A stretch of DNA of 64,000 nucleotides from Oleispira sp963933055 (GCA_963933055.1 CAWVSY010000006.1:20189-84188), one strand, 5' to 3'; shown: positions 8,150 through 17,228, counted from the stretch's first letter. Numbers and translations: made by a program. Notes: generated from the sequence alone by a model not told the origin.

Positions 8150-9403
8150 TTATTTTTTACACATTGGGGTTCTGTCAGCTTCTGCTTTAATCGCTTTTTC
8201 TTCGTCAATCACGCTCTGTGGGAATTGACGCATAAAACAACAGCATACATTATCATTAATCATTGTACGCGGCCCATAAGGGTGAGCTATGTGCTTGTAC
8301 GGCGCATGATGATGCCCATGGTCTTGAGCATCATGTGAGTGAGCCTCTGAAGCTTTATCATCATGACTATGCGTATGGCTGTAAGAATGATCATGGCTGT
8401 GAGAATGATCATGGCTGTGAGAATGATCATGACTGTGATCGTTGCCATGTTCATGTTTATGACCTTCTTCACTTGTTTCATCCGGCTGAAATTCAGCATG
8501 ATGATGGTGAACATCTACTTCACCCGCGGCTAAGCGACGCTGGAAGTCTTCCATGAGTCCTATTTCATTTTCAGCTTTTGGCTGAGAGATTTCAGCAATA
8601 CGGGTAATGAATGTATTTAATACGTGCGATTGATCGCGTAAATAATCCGCTTTAATAAATTCAACGTCAGGATTCTCTAACGCAACTTTATCGACATAGG
8701 CATAAATACGGTCGATTAAACGGCCACCAAATAAGAAGTAAGGTGCGATTACAATTTTTTTGAACCCCAATTTCAAAGCCATTTCTAAACCACGGCCAAC
8801 ACTTGGATACGTTACCCCAGAGTAAACCGTTTCTGACCAACCAAAACCTAAGTTTTCACTTAAAATGCGCGTGAGCTTTGCGGCATCGGCATTGGCATCA
8901 ACCACTGATGTGCCACGGCCAACAACCACCAGCATCGTATCGTATAAGGTGCCTGCTGCTGGAACACTTGCATGCCCTAAAGATTCAAGTACGCGATGTT
9001 GAAATGCGCTAATCATTTCATCGTGCAAACCTAGCTCTTTGCCATATTCAATGGTGAGTTCTGGGTAGCTTTCTTTATAGGTTGTTAATACCGAAGGAAT
9101 ATCATTTTTGGCATGGGTTGCTGCGAACAACATTCCTGGTACGGCAAAAATATGTTTTATTCCATCTTCGCGCAGGCGATCTAATGCCATGTGAATATTC
9201 GGCGATGAATATTCTAAAAATCCGTATTCGATTTTTAACGTAGGAAAACGCGCACGCAATCCTTTCGCTAATAAACTGAATTCTTCTTCAGCAATTTTTG
9301 CTCGACTACCGTGGCCGCAAATAATGATGCCACTATTTTCTGGCAATATATTCGGCAGATTATTTACAATTTCATCTAAGCTATTCATTTTCGTATTGGT
9401 CAT
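8150..9403 (-). CDS. cbiX: sirohydrochlorin cobaltochelatase with histidine-rich tail
   Basis: Inserts Co2+ into sirohydrochlorin at the entry to early-insertion cobalamin synthesis. 417 residues: two tandem chelatase domains (about 20-145 and 155-290; the first begins GIIICGHGSRAKIAEEEF), as in long CbiX proteins. A region of about 75 residues dominated by His, Asp and Ser (about 297-372) follows, then a C-terminus with consecutive cysteines (NDNVCCCFMR) and a final MCKK. The His stretch presumably stores or channels cobalt, and the cysteines could bind a metal or Fe-S cluster (inference). Part of the His stretch is built from 18 bp tandem DNA repeats. It is the last gene of the reverse cobalamin operon. 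Confidence 0.88.
   Translation of the reverse strand: MTNTKMNSLDEIVNNLPNILPENSGIIICGHGSRAKIAEEEFSLLAKGLRARFPTLKIEYGFLEYSSPNIHMALDRLREDGIKHIFAVPGMLFAATHAKNDIPSVLTTYKESYPELTIEYGKELGLHDEMISAFQHRVLESLGHASVPAAGTLYDTMLVVVGRGTSVVDANADAAKLTRILSENLGFGWSETVYSGVTYPSVGRGLEMALKLGFKKIVIAPYFLFGGRLIDRIYAYVDKVALENPDVEFIKADYLRDQSHVLNTFITRIAEISQPKAENEIGLMEDFQRRLAAGEVDVHHHHAEFQPDETSEEGHKHEHGNDHSHDHSHSHDHSHSHDHSYSHTHSHDDKASEAHSHDAQDHGHHHAPYKHIAHPYGPRTMINDNVCCCFMRQFPQSVIDEEKAIKAEADRTPMCKK
8384..8437 (-). repeat. 18 bp tandem repeat (3 units) inside cbiX
   Basis: Units at 8384-8401, 8402-8419 and 8420-8437; the third differs from the others by one base. Each codes for six residues of the His-Ser-His-Asp type, so the unit length keeps the frame. 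Slippage here would change only the length of the histidine-rich segment. Confidence 0.85.
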
Positions 9404-9474
9404 TTTAAAATGTTTCCTGAATAGGGTTTATATTTTTAATACGGGCTGTAACTATTTATCTGGTTTTATTAATC

Positions 9475-9584
9475 GATTAATGACTGGTATTTATTCCACA
9501 AAACGGCGTAAATACTTCCCTGTAGCCTTAGGTTCGGCAATCCCTGCCTCTCATATTTGCTACAAAAACACCCAGTAATGAATC
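9475..9584 (-). repeat. MITE-like intergenic repeat, copy A
   Basis: A 110 bp element filling much of the cbiF-cbiX spacer. Its reverse complement aligns along its whole length with copy C (11482-11591). A stretch of 45 bases covering the conserved core (CTAAGGCTACAGGGAAG followed by TATTTACGCC) matches at 44 positions. The ends form an imperfect terminal inverted repeat of about 20 bases (GATTAATGACTGG versus GATTCATTACTGG). It has no coding capacity. Confidence 0.75.
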
Positions 9585-9626
9585 TTTTCCATCTAAACTT
9601 TAACGATTTAAATAGTTACTACAGTT

Positions 9627-10442
9627 TTAATTTTTTAACGTAGGATGTGCCTGAGCATCATCAACACTACGGGGAGTATTGGGTTTTACTTTTGGACGGA
9701 AAACATGCGCTTGTTTTTCATCGTATAAATACGAATCATCAAAATCACCTTCGCCTAAAACATGGCCCACTAAGATTAGTGAAGTACGGGTGAATTTTTT
9801 CTCACGCACTTTGGCAACGATATCTTTTAACGTGCCAATCACCTTATCTTGGTCTTCCCAAGAGGTGCGGTAGCAAACAGCTACGGGGCAATCTTCGCCA
9901 TAATGTGGGATAAGTTCTTCCACAATTTTATGAATACGAGTTACACCTAAATGAATTGCTAATGTCGCACCGGTAGCGGCTAATGCCGGTAAACGTTCAC
10001 GTTCTGGAAACGGCGTTTTTCCTTCATAGCGGGTCATGATGATAGTTTGAGAAACACCAGACAGTGTTAGCTCTTTACCCAACCAAGCAGCGGAAGCAGA
10101 CGTTGCAGTTACACCTGGAATAATTTCAAAATCAATTCCTAGCTGATTTAAACGACGAATCTGTTCACCAATCGCTCCGTACAATGAAGGATCACCACTG
10201 TGCACGCGGGCAACATCTTTGCCTTCTTTATGAGCGATTTTCATGTGCTCAATAATTTCATCTAAGTCGATAGAAGCGGTATCAATAATTTGTTCGGCGC
10301 TTTCTTCTACGTCAGCCAATACCGCACGTGGTACTAATGAACCGGCATATAAAATTATTGGGCAGGCATTGATTAAACGCTGCGCCTTAATGGTGATTAA
10401 TTCTGGGTCGCCTGGACCGGCACCAATAAAATAAACTGTCAT
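9627..10442 (-). CDS. cbiF: precorrin-4 / cobalt-precorrin-4 C11-methyltransferase
   Basis: SAM-dependent methyltransferase (CobM/CbiF) that methylates C11 of the corrin precursor, 271 residues. The N-terminus shows the class III methyltransferase glycine-rich loop YFIGAGPGDPELITIKA. YAGSLVPRAVL and RVHSGDPSLYGAIGEQ then distinguish CobM/CbiF from other members. It follows cbiH with a 200 bp spacer holding repeat copy B, and is followed by a 223 bp spacer with copy A. The start is the ATG giving MTVYFIGAG. Because CbiX, CbiD and CbiG are encoded alongside, the cobalt-containing substrate is the likelier one. Confidence 0.92.
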   Translation of the reverse strand: MTVYFIGAGPGDPELITIKAQRLINACPIILYAGSLVPRAVLADVEESAEQIIDTASIDLDEIIEHMKIAHKEGKDVARVHSGDPSLYGAIGEQIRRLNQLGIDFEIIPGVTATSASAAWLGKELTLSGVSQTIIMTRYEGKTPFPERERLPALAATGATLAIHLGVTRIHKIVEELIPHYGEDCPVAVCYRTSWEDQDKVIGTLKDIVAKVREKKFTRTSLILVGHVLGEGDFDDSYLYDEKQAHVFRPKVKPNTPRSVDDAQAHPTLKN

Positions 10443-10476
10443 GTGATTTTACTCAGTCATCATGAAATAATTAATT

Positions 10477-10585
10477 GACGATAATTTACTTGATGAACTT
10501 GGCACGCTGCAAGTACGTCCTTGTAAGCTCAGTCGATGCAGTCCCTTGCATCGCATGGCCTTTATTCATTCAAGTAAATTTCGTC
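10477..10585 (-). repeat. MITE-like intergenic repeat, copy B
   Basis: About 109 bp in the cbiH-cbiF spacer. The ends are inverted: GACGATAATTTACTTGATGAA on the left matches, with one indel and one insertion, the complement of the right end (10565-10585). Read on the reverse strand, its core (GCTTACAAGGACGTACTTGC) resembles the core of copies A and C, but the terminal sequences differ from theirs while still pairing with each other. Confidence 0.65.
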
Positions 10586-10642
10586 CTGCTAATCTTTGGT
10601 TAATTCAACAACAAGTTGCAGAATACCTTCTTTAAATTCTTA

Positions 10643-11419
10643 CTAAAGCTTCTTACTGTAACCGCGCGGGGTATATACCCACTCTTTCTCACCATTTTCT
10701 ATGTGGCGAGTTTCACTATTACCAACGCTTACCAGTGTGAACATATCCACATCAGCGGCATCTAGTTTGTCGAGGGTTGTAATGGTAATGCTTTCATCTT
10801 CGCGCGTTAGCTGACGCCCCAATAATACTGGCGTACTCGCTGGACGATATTGCAATAAAATATCGCGGGCGGTATTGATCTGCCAATCACGTTTCTTTGA
10901 ACGCGGGTTGTAGAAAGAAACAACGAAGTCACCTTCACCACAACTGTGTAAGCGCTTCTCAATGGTCTGCCAAGGCGTTAACAAGTCTGACAATGATATA
11001 GTACAGAAATCATGACCTAACATCGCACCAATGCGTGCTGAGCCAGCCTGCATGGCGGAAATACCCGGTACGACTTCAATATCAACATCCAACCATTCTG
11101 GATGGTTCTCGTTACCTTGCAGCTGCATATCCAGCAGTTCAAATACTAATGTTGCCATGGCATAAATGCCGATATCGCCACTAGAGATAAGCGCCGTTGT
11201 TTTACCACTGGCGGCTAAATCTAAGGCTAAACGAGCACGGCCAATTTCTTCGCCTAACGGCAGGTCGTGATGTGTTTTGCCATCACAAACGCTGCCTAGT
11301 AAATCTAGGTACAAACCATAAGCCACAAGGTCACTGCATTCGCTGATTGCTTTAATAGATCTTGGTGCGATTAAATCGGCATCGCCCGGGCCTGTGCTAA
11401 TCAAGTACAGCTTGGTCAT
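10643..11419 (-). CDS. cbiH: precorrin-3B / cobalt-precorrin-3 C17-methyltransferase
   Basis: Ring-contracting methyltransferase CobJ/CbiH, 258 residues. It adds a methyl at C17 and drives contraction to the corrin ring. The N-terminal loop LYLISTGPGDADLIAPRS, the segment VAYGLYLDLL and ALISSGDIGIYAMATLVFEL are family signatures. VVSFYNPRSKKRDWQ is the conserved C-terminal-half motif typical of CobJ. It is separated from cbiG upstream by a 203 bp spacer containing repeat copy C, and from cbiF downstream by copy B. In the early-cobalt route the CbiH name is the better fit. Confidence 0.92.
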   Translation of the reverse strand: MTKLYLISTGPGDADLIAPRSIKAISECSDLVAYGLYLDLLGSVCDGKTHHDLPLGEEIGRARLALDLAASGKTTALISSGDIGIYAMATLVFELLDMQLQGNENHPEWLDVDIEVVPGISAMQAGSARIGAMLGHDFCTISLSDLLTPWQTIEKRLHSCGEGDFVVSFYNPRSKKRDWQINTARDILLQYRPASTPVLLGRQLTREDESITITTLDKLDAADVDMFTLVSVGNSETRHIENGEKEWVYTPRGYSKKL

Positions 11420-11481
11420 TTTATTACTTCTAGTTATTAACTTTAAATATTATTAAAACTTATCATTGAACTACATTCCAA

Positions 11482-11591
11482 GATTCATCATTGAGTGCTT
11501 ATGGAGCAAATATCCAAGACGTGGATGTCGAGGCTAAGGCTACAGGGAAGTATTTACGCCGTTTTGCGGAATAAATACTCAGTTATGAATC
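11482..11591 (+). repeat. MITE-like intergenic repeat, copy C
   Basis: 110 bp element in the cbiG-cbiH spacer, in inverted orientation to copy A and of identical length. The terminal inverted repeat is GATTCATCATTGAGT on the left and the complement of CTCAGTTATGAATC on the right. Homology to copy A covers the whole element and is strongest around 11533-11577. Confidence 0.75.
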
Positions 11592-11622
11592 GATTTAGAA
11601 GCCAATAATTATTCATTTAGAA

Positions 11623-12459
11623 CTAAGTAATACCAGGATACGAGCGCGCAATTGCACACGTGGCCTTGGCATTTTTATGTTTATTTAAAACCAGCTCTGC
11701 TTGTTGGCCAGTTTCTGATTGGGCGCTGTAGAGCGCAGCAGATTCTGCGACACCATAAACCCCAACTGTTTTAAATATATATTCTGAATGTGTACTGAGC
11801 TGACTTTCAACCGTTCTTAAATCATTTTTATTCCAAGTGATAAACGGTTTATTCAGCTGCTTGGCAAGCTCAATCAAATGAGTTTCATCCGCTTTAATAT
11901 CAATGCTACTGATACTGTGTACTTGCTCTATCGTAAGCCCCGCTTGCTCTAGGCATTGGTCTAGCAGCTCAGATAAATACGAAAGTGGGCAATCTCGCTC
12001 ACACCCCATACCGATGGTATAAATAGGTTTTAAATACGGGTTAGCGGTGGTCATAACCAACTGCGCGTTAATCAATTCACTAATGTGATTAGCCCAATCA
12101 TTGGCTCCACCTTCGTGACCCGACAATAGCGGTATTACAAACTTACCTGCTTCATCGAGTATCAATACTGCAGGATCACTATGCTTATCTTGCAAAACAG
12201 AGGCAAGCGTTCTTACGACGATGCCTGTCGCACAGATAAAAATAAGTCGTTCACCGCGCACAAATGCTTGCTGAACGGTTTCGGCGAACGGCTTAGGCTT
12301 ATACCAGACATCCACAAGGGGCTTTTCAGAATTGATATCAACCAATAAATTCTCAAGCACTGAATTTTCAAGCACTAAGCCTTCGGCAATCTGCATCGCT
12401 AAACGATGTCCTGCTTCGGTTAATGCAATAATTCGGATTGGCTGACCTAAGGCATTCAT
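11623..12459 (-). CDS. cbiG: cobalt-precorrin-5A hydrolase
   Basis: Opens the delta-lactone of cobalt-precorrin-5A, releasing acetaldehyde, a step specific to the anaerobic-type pathway. 278 residues with the CbiG N-terminal domain (IRIIALTEAGHRLAMQIAEG), the mid-region signatures FICATGIVVRTLA and LLSGHEGGAN, and the C-terminal CbiG domain starting YTIGMGCERDCP. It is shorter than the ~350-residue Salmonella CbiG but contains all three regions. Its start overlaps the stop of cbiL by one base (TAATG), indicating translational coupling. Its presence, with CbiD, is a main reason to call the pathway early-cobalt. Confidence 0.88.
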   Translation of the reverse strand: MNALGQPIRIIALTEAGHRLAMQIAEGLVLENSVLENLLVDINSEKPLVDVWYKPKPFAETVQQAFVRGERLIFICATGIVVRTLASVLQDKHSDPAVLILDEAGKFVIPLLSGHEGGANDWANHISELINAQLVMTTANPYLKPIYTIGMGCERDCPLSYLSELLDQCLEQAGLTIEQVHSISSIDIKADETHLIELAKQLNKPFITWNKNDLRTVESQLSTHSEYIFKTVGVYGVAESAALYSAQSETGQQAELVLNKHKNAKATCAIARSYPGIT

Positions 12460-13196
12460 TATCTTTCGCGCTCTTTTTTAAGCACTACGAATAAAGAAAA
12501 ATACGGCCCTTTTTCGTCGCCCTGCTCACCGTATAGCTGACTTACATCATCAATAATAACTTGTTCATCACGGCCAATGTATTCAAGATAGTTAGCTTCA
12601 TCACTGCGGCCGGTATCCGCTAATGCGGCCAAAATTTTAGGGCGATAAGGCCCTGCTTTCATAATGACCACACTATCGTATTGCTGTAACGTTTGGCGTA
12701 TTTTCTCATCACTGTGGCGACCATTAATAATCGCTACCGATTCTTTTAGCATCGATAAAGGCCGCTTCAATGCTGAAGAAGCGGCATGCACGGAAGAAAT
12801 ACCCGGTACAATGGCACAGCTCATTTCATCTTGCAGTCGATCTAATAAATACGAGAACGAACCAAAAAATAGTGGATCGCCTTCACATAAAAAAACCACC
12901 GTCTTTCCTTTAGAGTCGCCTTCAGAAAAAACGGCCCGAATCTTTTCAGCGGCTAAATCATAAGCGAGGTTCGCTCCGGTGCGATCGTTCTTCATTGGCA
13001 TCGGTACCGGAATTTCTATTTGCCCTGCCTTGCTGCCTGCTAAACTGTGCTGAGCAATATCTCGTGCTTGTGAACGCCCCTTCTCATTGGCAAGATAACT
13101 CACCACATCAGCATTCTGCATTAAACGATGCGCTTTTAACGTGATTAACTCTGGATCACCTGGCCCAACACCTAAACCAATAAACTGTGCATTCAT
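12459..13196 (-). CDS. cbiL: precorrin-2 / cobalt-factor II C20-methyltransferase
   Basis: SAM-dependent methyltransferase CobI/CbiL, 245 residues, acting on the product of the chelatase step. Signatures are FIGLGVGPGDPELITLKA at the N-terminus, VSYLANEKGRSQARDIA, and FLCEGDPLFFGSFSYLLDRL. The C-terminal half contains SVAIINGRHSDEKIRQTL and VVIMKAGPYRPKIL. It overlaps the upstream cobL gene by 4 bases and the downstream cbiG by one. Confidence 0.92.
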   Translation of the reverse strand: MNAQFIGLGVGPGDPELITLKAHRLMQNADVVSYLANEKGRSQARDIAQHSLAGSKAGQIEIPVPMPMKNDRTGANLAYDLAAEKIRAVFSEGDSKGKTVVFLCEGDPLFFGSFSYLLDRLQDEMSCAIVPGISSVHAASSALKRPLSMLKESVAIINGRHSDEKIRQTLQQYDSVVIMKAGPYRPKILAALADTGRSDEANYLEYIGRDEQVIIDDVSQLYGEQGDEKGPYFSLFVVLKKERER

Positions 13197-14509
13197 AATT
13201 TTTTATTCTCGCAATATTCTTTATTCTCACAATCAAGAGCTTTCTCAAATCGAAATAAGGTCACGGGTAAGTTAGGTCGATACACTAACTGCCCAGCAAG
13301 CTCTTCACCACGACTAATGGCAACTTGTGATGTTTCTATCAGCGCACTGCCAACCATTAATAATTCATCACGAAAGCTTAATAGCTGCTGCTTGGTTGTT
13401 TCCATAACGGCACTCACTACCAGCACTCCGTTCGCGGGTAATTGCATCCAGCAAAATGCTAATAATTCTGACATCTCGCCATCGCTACCACCAATAAAAA
13501 CTTTATTGGCTTGGGGTAACGTATCTAATATTGCAGGGGCTCGACCTTGTATAGGTATTAAATTATCCACAACCCCAAAGCGCTGTCGGTTTTGCTGCAA
13601 ACACCCAAACCGCTGATCGTTATGTTCTATCGCGTGAACCTGACCTTGTTTATTCCAGTAAGCCCACTCGACTGCGATACCACCACAGCCTGCGCCTACA
13701 TCCCAAGCCACATCTCCACGACTTGGCTGCAATAACGATAATACCGTTAGACGAACTTCACGCTTGGTAATTAAACCTTTGCCCGCTTCTTTGCCCGTGA
13801 TAAATAAGTCATCGTTAAAACCAGGAAATTGAGGCATGAGTTGGCTAATGCCTGTTTTAATAATCGTTACTTGCAGCGGCGAAAAGCTGACTGCATTCGT
13901 TTCAATTAATTCTTCAAGCGTAAAACTGCGCACTCGTTCTGTTTCATAACCTAAATCTTCGCATACTGTAATGTTAGCTGCGTGATAACCCAGTTCAAAA
14001 CATTCTTGCGCTAAGCGCTGTGGATGGCTGTATTGATCGGTAAGAATAACTAAGGTTTGATTATGTCGGATTAAACTTCTTAGCGTTTCAACGGGGCGGC
14101 CATGTAAGCTGATCGCATCACAATCTTGCAGCGATAAACCCAGCTTATGACACGCAGCTTGAATGCTCGAAATCCCCGGATAAAAATACAGCTCGGAAGT
14201 ATCACACTGTTTAGAAAGCCAACGGCCAATGCCAAAATACAGCGGGTCACCTGAGGCAAGAATACAAATTTCTTTGTCTGCTGAATCAGATAATAAATGC
14301 TTAAGCTCACTCAGTTTGGGTAATTCAATGAGCTTTGCATTGCATACTGGCTGCGCGACAATGTTTGAATCACTCTGTAGGTAAATTGAAACTGTTACCA
14401 ACTGGCGAGAACTGCCAATAATTATCTGCGCGTTATCGAGCGCCTGCACAGCATTAGCCGTTAAAACCGCCTGCTCTGCCGCCCCTAGACCAATGACATG
14501 AATCGCCAT
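13193..14509 (-). CDS. cobL: precorrin-6Y C5,15-methyltransferase, fused CbiE-CbiT
   Basis: Bifunctional corrin methyltransferase of 438 residues. The N-terminal CbiE half (about 1-210) begins IHVIGLGAAEQAVLTANAV and carries CILASGDPLYFGIGRWL. The C-terminal CbiT half (about 230-420) has the Rossmann SAM motif WDVGAGCGGIAVEWA and catalyses the C15 methylation with decarboxylation. In Salmonella these are two separate genes; the fusion is the CobL form. The gene sits 2 bases after cbiC and overlaps cbiL by 4. Confidence 0.92.
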   Translation of the reverse strand: MAIHVIGLGAAEQAVLTANAVQALDNAQIIIGSSRQLVTVSIYLQSDSNIVAQPVCNAKLIELPKLSELKHLLSDSADKEICILASGDPLYFGIGRWLSKQCDTSELYFYPGISSIQAACHKLGLSLQDCDAISLHGRPVETLRSLIRHNQTLVILTDQYSHPQRLAQECFELGYHAANITVCEDLGYETERVRSFTLEELIETNAVSFSPLQVTIIKTGISQLMPQFPGFNDDLFITGKEAGKGLITKREVRLTVLSLLQPSRGDVAWDVGAGCGGIAVEWAYWNKQGQVHAIEHNDQRFGCLQQNRQRFGVVDNLIPIQGRAPAILDTLPQANKVFIGGSDGEMSELLAFCWMQLPANGVLVVSAVMETTKQQLLSFRDELLMVGSALIETSQVAISRGEELAGQLVYRPNLPVTLFRFEKALDCENKEYCENKKL

Positions 14510-14511
14510 AA

Positions 14512-15180
14512 TTAATAAATCTCGCCGATATTACAACGTAATAATGCATTGCAGGTTGCCGAAGAAACCGCACTTCCGCCTTGATTACCTAATAAGGTAA
14601 TGCATTCAATACCTAAGCGTTCGTGAACATCCCATAAAGCTTGCTTTGATTCTGCAGCACCAATAAAACCTACTGGCATTCCAATAATCAGGGCCGGCTT
14701 GTTGGTATTGTTTTCACCGCCTTTTTCTTCATTTTCTTGTTCGATCATTTCTAATAAACGAAAGAGTGCCGTTGGCGCATTGCCGATAACAACAATACTG
14801 CCCGCCAGATGATCACCCCAGAATTTTAACGCGGCCATAGAGCGTGTCTCACCACTGGCTTTTGCAAGCTCTACCGTACGCGGGTCATTAAGAAAACATA
14901 AAGGTGGCTGCTCAATCATGCGCTTAGTAATGCCCTGCTTCACCATTTCCACATCGCATAAAATCGCATTGCCCGTCGCTAGCGCTTTTTGTCCGCTTTC
15001 ACACGCGTTCGTACTGAACTTCACTTTTTCTGCAATATCAGGCATACCTACACTGTGTACTATGCGCATCACAACTTGCTGCTGACTTTGGCTTAGACCC
15101 TCTAAGTTGGTAAGCTGGCGGATCATTTTGAAGCTATTGTGTTCTATTGTTTTAGGGTCAATTACATAATTAAATGGCAC
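14512..15180 (-). CDS. cbiC: precorrin-8X / cobalt-precorrin-8 methylmutase
   Basis: Moves the methyl group from C11 to C12 to give (hydrogeno)cobyrinic acid. 222 residues, close to the family norm. The catalytic histidine lies in MRIVHSVGMPDIA (about residue 47). Other conserved blocks are GNAILCDVEMVKQGI, VVIGNAPTALFRLLE, GMPVGFIGAAESKQAL and the C-terminal TLLGNQGGSAVSSATCNALL. It is separated from the upstream reductase gene by 75 bases in which I see no other feature, and is followed after 2 bases by cobL. The product is also called CobH. Confidence 0.93.
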   Translation of the reverse strand: MPFNYVIDPKTIEHNSFKMIRQLTNLEGLSQSQQQVVMRIVHSVGMPDIAEKVKFSTNACESGQKALATGNAILCDVEMVKQGITKRMIEQPPLCFLNDPRTVELAKASGETRSMAALKFWGDHLAGSIVVIGNAPTALFRLLEMIEQENEEKGGENNTNKPALIIGMPVGFIGAAESKQALWDVHERLGIECITLLGNQGGSAVSSATCNALLRCNIGEIY

Positions 15181-15255
15181 AGCGTTTCTCTTTTATAAAA
15201 ATTAGCAGCAAACAACGCAGAATGGTGTAAATGCTCGACCTTTATATAGTAATTA

Positions 15256-16095
15256 TCAATTAAAATCATTGGATAATAATTCATATAAGAAATCGAAAAT
15301 TTCATCAGCAGATGCAAAGGATCTGTTTATATCTGAGTTGATACTGGTTGTATGCAGGCTGATGCTCGAGGTCACTGACGTTTCGGAATGCATTTTTGGT
15401 CGTTGCAACATAATCACTGGAATACCAAGCTCTCGGGCCACATCAAGTTTCGCCTGAGTGGCTTTGCCGCCACTATTCTTTGTGACCAATAAATCTATTT
15501 CGAATTGTTCAAATAATGCTTTTTCATCCATAAATGAATACGGCCCGATGGCCTGTAACCACTGAGAATGAGCTGGCCGCTCCGTTTCTTTTGCACTACG
15601 AATAATGTATCGAGCAGGACCAAAGTTTTCATTTAATTCAGCAATGGCGGTAAGTTCTTGCGCAAGCATTCGATCAATCTGGCCATTGGTATAAAAAATA
15701 TTTTTCTTACCCTGATTAATGGCTAGCGCTAGCTGATTTAATAATTGAGTTTCATTTTCTACGAATAGCCAACGATCTTCATTGGTTGCTTGCCACTCTT
15801 CTCGTAGGAAACGATAATAAGGAATGTTTATTTCTGCTGCGGAAGCAATTGCTTGTTCGCTCATACGCTGAGCAAAAGGATGGGTGATATCTAATAGCGC
15901 ATCGATATGATATTCAGTTAGGTATTTTGTTAATCCACCCAACGGGCTAAAACCACCACTAATAATATCGCAGCTCAATTCAGGTTTTCTGACTAGGCCC
16001 GCGATGCTATAGATTATTTCTAAATCGTTCATTGCGATTAATTGTTGAGCTATCTTTTTTGCTTCGCCTGTGCCGCCCAATATTAATAATTTCAT
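15256..16095 (-). CDS. cbiJ: precorrin-6A / cobalt-precorrin-6A reductase
   Basis: NAD(P)H-dependent reductase (CobK/CbiJ) of the corrin ring, 279 residues. The N-terminal nucleotide-binding loop is LLILGGTGEAKKIAQQL. Further family blocks are DALLDITHPFAQRMSEQAI and YYRFLREEW. The conserved LVTKNSGGKATQAKLDVARE segment, near ELGIPVIMLQRP, closes the protein. It overlaps cbiD by 4 bases upstream. Confidence 0.92.
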   Translation of the reverse strand: MKLLILGGTGEAKKIAQQLIAMNDLEIIYSIAGLVRKPELSCDIISGGFSPLGGLTKYLTEYHIDALLDITHPFAQRMSEQAIASAAEINIPYYRFLREEWQATNEDRWLFVENETQLLNQLALAINQGKKNIFYTNGQIDRMLAQELTAIAELNENFGPARYIIRSAKETERPAHSQWLQAIGPYSFMDEKALFEQFEIDLLVTKNSGGKATQAKLDVARELGIPVIMLQRPKMHSETSVTSSISLHTTSINSDINRSFASADEIFDFLYELLSNDFN

Positions 16096-17225
16096 GGGCT
16101 AATCGCCTGGTCAATCGCCTTACCAACAATTGCACCTTGTCGATTAATGGCCCAAACTTCTAACTCAATATTCGCTGGCACTATTTTACGAGCCGTATTT
16201 AAAGCTTGCTGGCAAATTTCACTCGCTAAATCAATATCATCCGCTTGGCACAATTTTAAAGCTTCAATACTGGTATTTGCGACTTTAATTTTCGCGATCA
16301 GTTGTGTATTTGCACCGCATTTTTTAGCTTGCGTAGCTAAAAAATCAAGATCAATATTCGAGGCTTTACTGTGCAGATCCAGATGACCTTGAGCCAGTTT
16401 GGTCATTTTACCAAAGCCACCACAAATGCTGAGTTTATCCAGCGCAATCTGTTCACGATTATTTCTTAGATGTTTAAATACTGCGCCAACAAAATCGCCC
16501 ATTTCAATTAAGGCAATGTCGGGTAATTGATAAGAATCACGAACCACCGCCTCACTGCTGCTGCCAGTAGAGGCTGCTATATGACGATAGCCATTGGTTG
16601 TTGCGACATCAATTCCCTGATGAATAGAAGCGATATAAGCGGCGCATGAAAAAGGGCGAACAATGCCTGTTGTGCCTAGTATCGATAAACCGCCCAAAAT
16701 GCCTAATCGTGGGTTCATCGTTTTAAGCGCGAGCTGTTCGCCTTTTTCTACTCCGACCGAGACTTCAAAGCCACCATCATAATTATATTGCTGAGCAATT
16801 GCTTGAAGATGTTCGGTAATCATTTTTCTTGGTACCGGATTAATGGCCGGTTCACCAACGGCCAATACCAACCCCTCGCGAGTAACGATACCGACCCCAC
16901 GGCCTGCTTTTAATATAATTTCAGCTTGCGGAATAAGCCGTAATTCAACAAAAACTTTTGCCCCGTGCGTTACATCGGGATCATCACCCGCATCTTTTAT
17001 CGTACTGGCTTTAACGTAGCCTTGTGCAGATTGATAACTTTCAATCGTAAGCTCAACAATTTTCCCTTTTGGCAATGTAACGCTAACAACAGAACGTTGC
17101 TTTTTACCAAGCTGGGCATGCGCTGCCGCTATGCTGCAAGCAGTTGCGCAACAACCTGTAGTGAGCCCAGAACGTAATGCTTTGGGCTCTTCTTTTTTGG
17201 TATTATCAGCGCTCTCGGGCCACAC
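16092..17225 (-). CDS. cbiD: cobalt-precorrin-5B C1-methyltransferase
   Basis: CbiD methylates C1 in the early-cobalt pathway, where it stands in for CobF of the aerobic route. 377 residues. The diagnostic N-terminal block is LRSGLTTGCCATACSIAAA. GRGVGIVTREGL, GEPAINPVPRKMI and LGILGGLSILGTTGIVRPFS follow, and the C-terminal region contains LSICGGFGKMTKLAQGHLDLH. It lies 3 bases downstream of the metal transporter gene, supporting a cobalt-dedicated operon. Confidence 0.93.
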   Translation of the reverse strand: MWPESADNTKKEEPKALRSGLTTGCCATACSIAAAHAQLGKKQRSVVSVTLPKGKIVELTIESYQSAQGYVKASTIKDAGDDPDVTHGAKVFVELRLIPQAEIILKAGRGVGIVTREGLVLAVGEPAINPVPRKMITEHLQAIAQQYNYDGGFEVSVGVEKGEQLALKTMNPRLGILGGLSILGTTGIVRPFSCAAYIASIHQGIDVATTNGYRHIAASTGSSSEAVVRDSYQLPDIALIEMGDFVGAVFKHLRNNREQIALDKLSICGGFGKMTKLAQGHLDLHSKASNIDLDFLATQAKKCGANTQLIAKIKVANTSIEALKLCQADDIDLASEICQQALNTARKIVPANIELEVWAINRQGAIVGKAIDQAISP

Positions 17226-17228
17226 GAA

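Noticed and set aside
8263..8556. 97-codon forward open frame rich in His, Asp and Cys
   Set aside because: It is antisense to the histidine-rich repeat part of cbiX and exists only because of that repetitive sequence.
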